Assembly: GCF_021917145.1 (NCBI RefSeq)
Contig: NW_025813837.1
Span: 1,976,950-2,040,949, forward strand
Length of the DNA: 64,000 nt
DNA from: Hypomesus transpacificus
Taxonomy: Eukaryota > Chordata > Actinopteri > Osmeriformes > Osmeridae
Direction of reading: 5' to 3'
A program made the position numbers and the translations under genes. The notes under the pieces are model-generated. The model was not told the DNA's origin. It searched no databases and was given only the letters and a program-made list of their open reading frames with translations. This document shows, in pieces, positions 11,466 through 23,400 of the stretch; the stretch's first letter is position 1, and each line of letters opens with the position of its first letter.

Positions 11466-12200
11466 GGGGAAAGCCCAAAGAGAGAGAGTAGTTTAATGGG
11501 AGTTACTGCTTCACACTGGACCTGTGAGGATGGAGGCTGGAGAGTGACTGAAAGCTGCTTTGCTGACGCACATTAGGAGCTGGATGCGTAAACAGTGCCA
11601 GCATTGGCGATTAGCCACAATTAAGCGTAGGGCTGCCTCATTCTAACTCCACTAGGACGGTGGTAAGGAGGTCAAAGTTTAAAGAGGCGCTTTGGGCTGT
11701 TCAGGATGTCACTGACAACATTATGTTTTTGGCGGGACATCCCAGGAAGGATTTGGACGGCGTGTTGGAGACGTATGTCATTCGTAACACATTAGTACTT
11801 TAATGAGTACACGCTTGTGAGAAGATTCGCACAGACTTTTTTGGTAGTCACACTGTAGATCTGGTCTAAATGTTATTGGTGCCTTAGTTATAGGATATTC
11901 AGGATTCTTTAGAGTGAATACTTTGCGTCATTGCCAACCTGACACTGGACGTTGCAGTAGGACCTTGTTCTCAGATGAACTCTGTGTGGGAACATTGGCC
12001 TGTTTTTAAATGAGAGCGTAGGGGTGAGTCATCTTCCACAAGTCAGACCCCGCCTGCCTGCCTCTCTGAACCCTGTTCCTCTGGCTCGTACCAAATGCTT
12101 GATTATTTATCCGAATTTTTGGGGTTGTCAACCATAAGAACACGATTAGAGTTTTGTATAACCTTGTCTGGTTTACAATAAATATTTTGACGATAACTTG
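11364..12200 (+). terminator. ppef2: ppef2 3' UTR and poly(A) signal
   Basis: After the TGA at 11361-11363 comes a (GT)n/(GA)n microsatellite at about 11374-11462, then unique sequence. The first clear AATAAA is at 12177-12182, which would end transcription near 12200. Confidence 0.6.
11374..11462. repeat. (GT)n-(GA)n compound microsatellite
   Basis: About 10 bp after the ppef2 stop codon a GT run switches to an uninterrupted GA run of roughly 75 bp, so it is part of the ppef2 3' UTR. Confidence 0.95.
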
Positions 12201-13855
12201 TTTGTAATATTATTCAAGACATCAGTTTGGAACATTTGTTGGATATTAATGTAAATAATATATATACAGTATATATATTTATTTATTTTTTAACTAAACA
12301 TGCTAAGCATGTGTTTTTGAGTAACGAATGACTCAATATCTAATGTAGAATGTATCGGAATTTGTATTACACTTCATCTAGGAACGAAGTAGCGTGTTTT
12401 ATTTAGCTTGATATTTATGTTTTTCCCATGATAAAAAAGAACAAAAAACATTAAGGGAGAGGTCTACTTTATGTTTATTTATACCCACTGGTTGAGTTAT
12501 TTCTGCCGCTTTGGTCAATGTGTAAAGCTTATGAGATGCACATACAACGACAACGCACATCCACATCAGCCACTAGGTGGTGCACACATACCATTTAACT
12601 CACTACGCTGACATTCTGGGCTCCACATTTTCTACGATTGATAGGATAGATTCTAGCAGAGGTGTGTTATTTTTCGGTGAGAGAAGAAACAGGAAGCAAC
12701 AACTTTTTGGGGTAGGAAATTGGTTGACTTTTGCTTAAATCAGTCTGGAGTTGGCAGCAGCCTGATACCATACTTTACCAGATCCATGTCATGTGTGATT
12801 AAAGACATTAAATACAATTTTGTAAAAACCTTTTTGAAATGAAAGGAATTTGAATCAGGAGTTCCGTGCCTGCTATTTGAATGAGCAAGCTTAACCAAAG
12901 CAATGAAGTGCGTACCGGTATTAATCGAGATAAGCTTCCACCCACTCATGTCCATATGTGCCCAAACATGTTACTTGCACCGTCGTGGTACGGCGGGACA
13001 CAATGTGGTAGAATCCATCCTATCGGCTACTTTATTATCGATCAGAAAAGTATGAATAATGTCATCACTTGTACCATAGAACCAGTTTACGTAACACACG
13101 TTAAGACCGCATACCGTGCGAGCGAATGGAGGTGGTTCAACCGTAAACATATTTAATTGAGGTGCTTTTTGGGCCAATTTAAAGCTTCTTAAGTTGGCAT
13201 GTTTGTCTATTACTATCTGATGTTAACTTGCCCCAGCATGCCTTCTCCCCGTCTTCAGTTAAACCTCTCCCTGCCCCCATCTCTCACGTCAGTGACTAAA
13301 TGAGACGGAGAACACCCAAGTTTCCCTTTATAGCATGGTGGCTTACCTTTTGTTTATAGTAACCACAGGAGGACCTCCGCTCTATTTAATTCGAGGGCTT
13401 CTAGGGACATTTTAACAAACCGCTCTATTAACGGTAAAACTAGGTTAAGGTAGTGTCGGTTTATATAGGTTGAACTATTCCTTCCATCCACAACTTTTCA
13501 AGCAAAATCATTTTAAGGCATGGTATTAAACAATATCACTTGAAGATCAGTCTACAAAAAATGAATAAGGGTTAAAATATCAATTTATAAAATATCTATA
13601 GAGATTACCAAATTGAGGATGAAATACGATCTGCCTAACACGTCCTAAAAGGCAGAGGTGAATAAATTCGGCTATATTGGATGGTGAGAAGTAGATAATG
13701 ACTGTACCACTTAACAAAACATGACTTTCTGTGGTGATTGATTGTAATATCTGCTGACAGTTTTAAATAGTTGGTCAAACTGTCACTATATATCCAGGCA
13801 GTAATGGCACAATGTTGTTGTATATAACAGGGCAATGAAGTGTCAAAACAACTGA
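12201..13855. other. Intergenic spacer between convergent ppef2 and scarb2
   Basis: This AT-rich sequence lies between the two convergent 3' ends. I see no exon, RNA gene or recognisable mobile element in it. Confidence 0.6.
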
Positions 13856-16800
13856 GAACTTTTGCATGTTGCAACTTTTATTTTTTGCAAATACACTAAA
13901 AATGTTTACAAAAGCACTGTAAAAACATTTTGTGCAGTGTAAATTATCAAAACTAAAAAGGGATATTACTTTGAAATAATTTTGCATCTAACATGACATG
14001 AGGATTGTCATTTTCAGCAACAAAAACAGATTCTATATCAAGGAAACTGAAGAAAGGTCCGTTAGTGATTCTGTAACTCTCACGCCATGAAACTGAGGGT
14101 TGAATTATTAAGTTGCTACACGGCAAATTAAGATGACGTAGTACTATCATCCCTGAAGGAGGGCTTCATTCATCTATGGATTTTTGAGTGTACACTCCCC
14201 CTGTGGCCTGCTTGCCAATGAGGACAACCTATTTGTATACAAAGACAGTCAGCCTTCCAATAAATCAGTCCAGTTTAACAAAACAGTGCATTGGCACCAC
14301 AAAAATAGGTCTATGCATCTGTTTTCATCTTAATACTCAAATGTATCCAACACACAAACCACTCACAACCATTCAGCTATTCTCTTAAGGGGCTTTGATA
14401 CTGAAGTTTACAATGTGAGATAATCTTTACACTTACGTATTTTGGTGAAGCAATAAAGAAGAAATCGTAGAAAAACTGAAATGTGCTCTATGACCCCAGT
14501 AAAATATTACAAAATATAAAGAGAAATGAAACTGGACCAAAACAAAAAAAAATACAGAAAATAAGATATCCTTGACAACGTTGATACATAAATATTGTGT
14601 GGCCGATTACAAAACACTTCGTCCACAAACAAATCTTTTTACTTAACTTTGCATTGCTGTGTCAATACATGGTATAATACTGAGCGATTTTGCATGTTTA
14701 TAGCCTCTTCCAAACCTTTCGAATCTCGCTTTGTGCGATAACAACCAATACCAAATTGGCTAAACTAACAACAAAACTCATTTATGATATATATTTTTGC
14801 CTGGTTGGAAATAGCACACACCTCATAACCATTGGTGCAGACACCAGACTTGGATCCTGGCACTGTTTAAAGTAGGCCGCACTGGTGGCACAACCGTTAT
14901 CTAGAAGCATAAACACGGCGCTGGAACCGGTCCATACAGGTTCTTTGGTCAAGCACGACAGAGCCAATGGGCTTGAATGATTGGACACAAAGGGTCAGAG
15001 GGAGAAGTAGGAGCAGGCTCAGGTGTGTGCCTGTTTAGAAACACACTCACACACAACTTGCGGGTTAAGGTCTTGAAATTCAAGTCAATAAGGATGGTAA
15101 AGATATACTGTGATTAAATGGAGCACAGCAGGTTTGCATTTGGCCATGACTGCCTGCATGTAGGATTCAAGCTCATAAAAGCCTATTAAGAATAGAATGA
15201 GCATTTCCAAGAATTCATTTGTCAGACAGGCATTCATCAGCATGATCCTCAATGGCACAAATCTAACGTCTGCTTCGACAGCTCTCCTTCATTTGTTTAC
15301 AAGGGCATTCAGCGAAAACTCAACAAATAGTGCTTCCAGTACTAGCCCTATCATAACCCAAACAATATAACATGAAATCATCTTACGTACAACTAGTCAC
15401 CCAATAACATGAAATGACAAGAGACGAGTTGTAATAATTATGATACTTGGTGTTAATGTTGCTATCTATTGTTATCCGCTTATTCCAGTACTTGGCAGCA
15501 AGCTATGGGCAATTGTATTTGGTGCTCCGGTATTTTTTCATATCCAAAAAGATGCTTGACAGAAACCTAGCAACTCTTGGACTGAGAAAATCAAGAGCAG
15601 ACATGGGTAGTCATAAAAATACAAGTCCATACGTTATGGCAAATTATTAGCAGCAATCAAAATATAAAAAAATATACCAAAACCACAATACTTGAAGTAC
15701 TGAAAAGCAAGTAACAAAGGCAGTGTTGAAATACCCACCACAATGAAATGCATGTGAAGGCCGTAGCATTTTGAAATCAAATGCCCAGGACAAAAGACCG
15801 AAAACTAAAAAAGGGCACAATTTCTCTTTTCAAAAAAGGGGAGGGGGGGGGGGAAGTGCAGGGATCACAATTTTCAAGTTGACAGTAGTATGGCCTTAAT
15901 TCAGTTCATGGCAGCAGCCGCCAAAGGCTTGACATGACAGACTGGTGACCAACGCAACAAAGAAACACGAGACATCACACAGAAGACGAACAGGGATTCA
16001 AGTGCCGTGTTCGTCTGAACGCCTTCGGCTCCTTGGCAAGCCAAACAACTGTTGGCCACGGCGGAGGGCGCCACAACTGGCATCTACACAATGTCTGCTG
16101 TCTTAATCACACAGCACCGATGGCCGTCTCAGACAGGAGACCTTCGTAATATGAAAAGGTCGGTAACTTTGTTGGAGGACTGGTTTCAAACAATCCAGTT
16201 GTGCTTTCTCTAAGTAGCAGTGTAGACTCACAAAGTAGTCCCACAAATGTTTCCAAGTTGAAGTTTTTCGACAGCAAACCTTTGACTTCTTGCTGGATTT
16301 GGTCAGGAGGTAGCTGGATATTTCCCCTTTACAATATGTACAATGACAAAGATTTCCAGCTTTTTTACATTATCAACACACAAACAAACAAAAAAGAGAA
16401 AAAAGCTTGTAAGGCAGAAAGTAGGTTCAAGTCTCCCTTGTAAGTTTTTTTGGGTATGTAGGCTATCCCTTCCTCTGCTCAGAAAGATGAAAGCTTCTGA
16501 CACAACTACATCCGGCTGTATGTTCCACCCTGAACGATCCCAACATCTAGCTAGTAATGCTTAACTTGGAGGGCTACGTCTCAAAACTAGTGTTATAGGA
16601 AATCTGTGATTGGAGGGGGGGGGTCATAATGGTTGCCCGTAGTCCATCAAAACAGGCCACAGCAGTTTAGGACAAGCATGCACACACACACACACACACT
16701 CACTCACTCACTGCCACTAATTCTATTTGATAAGATGAGTGAGGCATGTGCACTGATTCATCTTAGAAAAAGGCAAATATTCTATAAACTGTTTGGCCCA

Positions 16801-17493
16801 GTCCATTTTTTGTTCTTGTTGTGTACAAAAGTACACAGTTTTGTTACCAAAACCATTTCTACTCTGAGCCCCCCCCCCCCACACACACACTGAAGAGTTG
16901 GGGGAGAGGGAGGATGACTTCCATTTCGAGACCCGATCTCACCAAACACGGATGGAATGAAGATCTCTAGAAAGACCCTCGGTAGTCACCCCAGGTGACA
17001 ACCACCCTGCGCCTCAGGCCCTGTAGGACGGCTGAAGTCTGCTCGGGGGGGAGGGGGGGGGGGGGGTTGATCGGTGAGCATGCACACAGCTGATGCTACG
17101 GAATTCCTCGAAGGAGCTGCTAAACACACACACACAAAAAAAGGCGTGTCCTTGCAGAGTCCGCGTCCCCTGATGAAAGCCAGCGCTGGAGCTAGCTAGA
17201 CCAGAAGCAGAGGCCCAGGAGATAGTGTGTGGGGGGCGGGTCGTAGCAGTGTGTCAGGCAGAAAGGGCATGCTCGGCCGGCGAGAAGCTTGGACAATCAA
17301 GATGGCGGACCATTAGGAAGTATCCACATCTTGATTGACATTTATTGGGGGCTGCGAACACCCCCCTAGAAAAAGACGGGGAGGGGGGGAAATATATCTA
17401 AGACTGAACAAAAATACATATATCCTTGCTTCCAGCACAGCATGGCCTGTGCTGCACCCTGCCCTCTGCTCCCACCCCCTACCCCAGCGTCCA
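13856..17493 (-). other. scarb2: Probable long 3' UTR of scarb2
   Basis: The scarb2 stop codon is at 17494-17496. The best poly(A) signal I see downstream on the minus strand is AATAAA at 13882-13877, about 3.6 kb away. No open exon or gene of either strand is recognisable between them. It contains CA and CACT tracts near 16680-16712, poly-G/C runs at about 15841-15855, 16871-16880 and 17046-17066, and otherwise unique sequence. Treating the whole segment as UTR is inference. Confidence 0.4.
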
Positions 17494-20400
17494 TCAACAC
17501 TTCTGGGCCTCCACTGGAGACATGGCTATGTAAGAGCCGTTCTTCATCGGCTGGCAGGCGTGGTTTTCTGATGGCTCCTCAGGCTTGTCGCTCACTTGAG
17601 TGTAGGCCGTTTCGTCTTTGGCCGTCTGGAAGGAAATCACCAAGAGGGAAAATGTTTCGTTAATCAACCATTAGAAAGAAAATGTCCAGACATTGAGTAT
17701 AAGGATGTCTTACAACACTGGACTTATGAATATTATTAATGAATATGAATTGTTTACAACAAGACCCACAACATAAAAAAATATTAAACCCCCAACTTGA
17801 CAAGAAAACAAATGTCACTGAGGTAGGAGTATAAAAGAAAAGTCCCATTAAGATAAAATAATAAAATGGATAACAGGCAAGGATGAAAGCAAACAGCAAA
17901 TAAAGTCAAAATCAAGACTTACAGTAAAAGAATGAAAAGCTTCATTAAAATCAATACGTTTTACTTCATTCTATAAAAGAAGGGAAAAAAGGGGGGTTAC
18001 AGAAATGTAAAATCATAGCATGTTACTACATCTTTTTTTCCTTCCCTCAAGCTAGGCTAATGTGTCCAACAACGTCTTCTAAAGAACGGCCATTTGAGCT
18101 GTAGCTAGTTTTTAAACCATGTAGTCTGGCGTAGGTCTACCCTGGGTTTGTACAGTTTTTTTTTTTTTTTTTACTTCAGACAGCTACGCCTATTCTAAGC
18201 GAAGAGTTCTCCTAAAGGGTTCGATTGACTAATCTAGACAAACACAGATAACCACGTTGAAAGTACATGGCCCTCCCTGGGATCACTGAAGTGCACTGCA
18301 CTTTGGTACGGAATAGGGCTTTGCTCTGAGCATTGACAAGAGAACCATGTTAGCCAGTTTGATCCATGTAGGGATTGTGTGCCAGGACTATCAAGAACCA
18401 CATTTGATCCAGAAAAGTTAAGGACGTGCTGACAGCAAACGCTTCAGTGTCATGCTTTGTGTTAACATGCAGTAGTCAGGGTTTATCTAGTCAGCTTAAT
18501 TACAGAACTAACCATCGGAATGGTTAAACCATGCAAGAACAAAGTTTAAACTAAGAAATGCAGACTGTACTACAATAAAACAAAACTGGATGCGTGCACG
18601 TGTGTGTACGCACACAGTTAAGTCAACAGTCAAGTTGATATCAATACCTTCTAAAAACAACTGATGTGGGTTAAATGCACACTCCGAGCTATTAAATGCA
18701 ACAACCTGAGGTTATGAGATTAGAAACTACTTCCTTAAAAAATTACTGCGGGGTTTCCTGACAGGTGAGTGCAGGGGCCCCAGCTCGGAGAGGGGAGCGT
18801 CTTACCTTCTGGCGGTTCCTGCAGACCAGGATGACGAGGACCACCAGCAGGATGGCCCCCATGCCCACGATGAGCAGGGGGAAGTTGGACACCAGCGTCA
18901 CAATCAGCAGCAGAGTTCGCATCTGGGTCGCTGAGTCATCATCGATGGTCGCCGTCTGGGGTGGAGGAGGGGGGGGGGGGGGGGGTCACTGACTTTTCGC
19001 CATTTCGAGGCATCAAAAAGTCTGTTTGTGTTCAACGTTATTCATTTCTCTACGATTTGAAAAAGGCAGACTCACCTCGTTAACGAACATTATGGGGAAA
19101 ATCGTCTGGTTGATGTGTTTGGTTGCACTGTAGGTACAGAAAGTTGAAGAAACTAATTAGGATGAGAGGTGATGGCATTTGTAAAATGCCATCTTTTTTT
19201 TTTTTTCACGGTCAAACTTACGGAAAGCCTTCAACTCTGTTCAAGATGATGTTGAGCTGGGCTCTCTTGCAGGCACGAATAGGGATACCAGTGGTCTTGA
19301 AAAGAGATGGGGGGGAAAAAAGGTATGAATTCTAAAAACAAAACGCTTATTGGAAAGTGTCCTAACTCTCTTTTACACTGGTTTAGTTCATTCCTAGACA
19401 ATAAAAAGATTATGGACAAAGAAATTATAATCATAAACTGAAAATCATGTAAACCTAATATTTAGGGTTAACGGCCATAGATTAGCTTTCATACCGGATT
19501 AAGGTCAAGGTAGGTCTCATGCTCTTCCTTGTTGGGGTTCAGACCATCTACAGCGTTGATGTACTTGGGGTCTGCTTGGTAAAAGTGAGGGAAGGACACC
19601 ACGATAGGGGCTCCTACAGAGGAAAACCAGAACAAATACAAGCAGAAAACGTTAAAAAGATAAACGTTAAAAAGAATCCTACCCAGCAGACAGTCTAAAT
19701 CAAATACAAGTTATTTTCCAGTTAATAGACTATTCTTTATCAGACTTGGGGTTTTGGAAATGCTCAAATACACGTGTTGGGATTCCGTGAGTCTGTCCTG
19801 GTAGAGACAGGTCGTGTGACCAAGTGTCGCGGTCGCTCGCCTTTGTCAAAATGCACATTGTATGAAACACGGTCAGATAATCTGACATCGGCAAAAAAAA
19901 AGTTTGAATCAACAAGCCCACAGGTTTGAGGTCAGCGTGTTCATCATGGGGTTATCGGTATACTAAGGAGAATTCCTCAAAATTAGAATTTAGAAACCAT
20001 CAAACCGTCAACAGCTCATGCAGTCCAGACAGGAAAATGAATCTCAACCTAACTTAAGACGATATACTTTCTATTGCACCACACTGAAAGAGGAAGTGTT
20101 TTGGCGTGCACAGTCGAATGGAAGAACATCTCAGGGATTCTCGTCACATGACTTGACTGAAAGGTAACAGTAGGACATGGGTTTTATCGGTGAACTCTTC
20201 ATGAGGGTAGAAGTCATACATGATTGCCTTATCGGAGTACTCACATTCAGTCATTGAGGGACAATAAAACCCTAGAATCAGTGCTGTCTACGGTTAATCA
20301 TTACACATCTATTGAGTAAAACCTCGCTGTTCAAACACATATGTCTGGTATATGGCCTGGCTGCAATCTTGGCTTGAACTGGACCAGGGCTTTGAGTGTG

Positions 20401-23400
20401 AAATAAAAAAACTAGGTTGACGTTAGAAGTGGGTGAGTGGGCCAGGCACGACGGGGTCATGACCCAGGTGGAGCCAGGGGCGACGGACTGGGCCCTCACC
20501 TTCGCGGCAAACGCTAACTTTCAGCACGCCGGTGTCCAGGCAGTCCCCGGAAGGCACGCAGAAGCCCTCGTTGGCTGGGTTGATCTTGGGACTCTGCAGC
20601 ACGTCCTCGGGGGGCGCGAAGCGGTACGCCTGGATGCCTTTCACCTCCACGTCCTCCACGTAGGCCAGGTGGATAGACCTGAAGAGAGAAAGAGAGATAG
20701 GGAAAGAGAGAGAGATCAACACAGGGCTTCATTTCCCCGGCGTAGGCAAATTTGGTATCTCACTGCGTACATCATTTGGACACTTTTCCAAGGGCGTGGT
20801 CCCGAATATGTTCGAACATGTCAACTCAAGAATCAACAAAGTAGGAGTTTCGAGCCATCGTTCATTTCTTTCCCAAACCTAGACCCCAAGCTGCAGTCTC
20901 GCCCTTCTGCTTTGCCTGTCAACAAAGCTTTGTGCGGGTATGGAGAGACAAGGCTGCGTACCTGCATAGGTCAGCAGCAAAGATGTAGAGCAGCTCGTTC
21001 CTGGACAGCAGTGGATGGAAGACACTGCCGTCTGTCCCGTTGATCATGTTACTCTGGTTGGAGGACCACCATGACATCTCTCTGTGGACAAGACACAGGA
21101 AACGTGTGAATACAAGGCATTTTGCTGTTAAGATTCATGTGTACGATACATCCATGTTGGCGTTTCCCACTCCAACAAGGCTAGGCAAATCATTATTTAG
21201 CAAATATACTCTTTCCCGACAGGGAGCAAAGACTTTTTCCTTGGACTTTGAATACTTGATTTGGCAAAATTCCAGAGTGGTTCCACGATGACTAAACGCA
21301 ATGTGCTCAAGGACTAAAAACAAAACCGCTGACATGATTTTTTTTTATGGCCATCAATTACAACCACGTGGAGATCCAACCCAGAGTGGAAAAACAAGAA
21401 AGCAAAAGTCGTAGTGGCTAGGATGGGGGGTTGTTTCGCCCTCTTGCAACCAGCACGGCAGTGAGACATTTCACATCTTACCTCAGGCCGTTCCATGTGT
21501 CGATCCTGCCGTACTCCATGTAGTCCCTCTCCCCAGTTAGGAACACAAACTCTCCTTCATGAGTTCCATTTTTCTACAGAGGCAGAGAGAGAGAGGCAGA
21601 GAGAGAGAGAGAGAGAGGCAGAGAGAGAGAGAGAGAGAGGCAGAGAGAGAGAGAGAGGCAGAGAAAGAGAGAGAGGCAGAGAGAGATATATAGATTCAGA
21701 GAAATTAGATCATATCAGTGGAAGGTCCAGAGTTAGAAACAGATCGAATGTCTCCAATTCAAAATGTTGCCAAAACCAGCTCATATCAAACAGAAACCTT
21801 TAAGGTCCAGCAAGGATTCTGGTAGGTACAGAACTCATTTTGTCTTTGTAAGAGATCAGCTGTTGACAACAGCCTTGTCATTCAGAAAAAAATCTAAATC
21901 AAAAGGCCCTATGTAAGACTGTACAACCACCATGTCTGCCCACTGCGTGTATGAAAGTAAGCACGAGTCAGAATTGCACACATCTCACAGAAAAAAAGAA
22001 GAAGTAAAAAAAGCTTTGTCGGCATACACGCCACTTCTCATTTTCCCCCCCAAAGGAATGACCTCTCTCTCGGGACCTCAGGCTAACCGGTTCAGTCACA
22101 TGCAAAGGGTTTCCCGTAAAGGGGCACCTCTGACCTAGGCCCTTTTAAGAAACAAGTGACCCAACTTGAGAACAGAGCCTACCTTCCACATAAGGCCAAA
22201 GTGGTCGTCCACTTCAGGTCTCAAGTTGTGGAGACGGCTGAGCAGAGGGTCCTTGAACCCCCACAGCACCTCGTGGACGGTGCGCGTCATGAAGATGTCC
22301 ACGCCGATGCTTTTCATCCACATGGACACCAGGGTGCGGAGGAAGAAGGAGTAGGAATTGAGCTCACTCATGACAGCCTGACAGAGAAAGGAGAGATGTA
22401 ATCGGAGAGTTAGGCCTCGGGTCCCATCACCCGCTTTCCTTGCCAAAAGATAATACTCCCATTATGATTTCAAAATTTGGATTTCTGAAAAACGCTTTAC
22501 AAAAGTGTCAATGGTTTCCGTTCAGTCATCCAGCTGGCCTGGGTTTAGTCTTTGTAACTGGGGAAAAAGCCCAACCATTCCAATAAGCTAGCAACAAATG
22601 TCATAATAAAACGTCAAGTATATTCTTTATACATGGAATGGCTGGTCTGTTGGAACAATGGAGTGTAAACAAGACCGTGTAGCTTCACGGAAAGATAAGG
22701 TTGACTGCAGCCAAACAGGATGCACTTGTGCAAACACTTTCACACAACTCGCACTCCCTCGGAGAAGATAATTAGTGTACGTATAAAACACACAACCACA
22801 CACGCGCATATCTCACCACAACTGGGATGTTAACTGTCCTCAGAATGTCCGTCTCTGGGTTTCCCTTGGACTTCTCAGGAACAAAAACAAAGCTCTTGGG
22901 GTTCAGGGCATAAACCTTGGTCCCGTTTTCGAGGAAGGTCACATTCTCCCTGGGTCTGTACTCCCTGTGGTGGAACAGTCAGGGTAGTCATACAGATCTT
23001 CTTAGTCTTCAGTTTCAGTATAGCAGAACAAATTATACAATGGAACAGTAATGTACTTCTCTCTCATTTCACTCCCCAGTCACTAGGGCTGAAATATCAA
23101 AATAAGCCTGAGACCATCATTTGTAAAGGATCTCGTAGTCATGGGGATGGTTACAGCTCAGTGATAAATCATTAGGTAACAGATCTACAGAGGTTGCAGG
23201 TTTGAACCAGTACATCAATTGGGTAAAAGAGTCTGCCCATTAAAAAACTTTAACTTTGTAAAACACATACCTGTACGTGTATGGTCCAATTTGAGTGACA
23301 GCTGCTTTACCACCAGATAGGAAAACCTCTGGATTGGTGACATTGAAGAAGTAATACTCCATGTAAACGGGGGGTGGAGGGTTCTTCCACGACTCAAATA

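Noticed and set aside
20417-21043. 208-codon plus-strand open frame
   Set aside because: It overlaps two scarb2 exons in antisense and matches nothing recognisable; codon content follows the antisense of the real exons.
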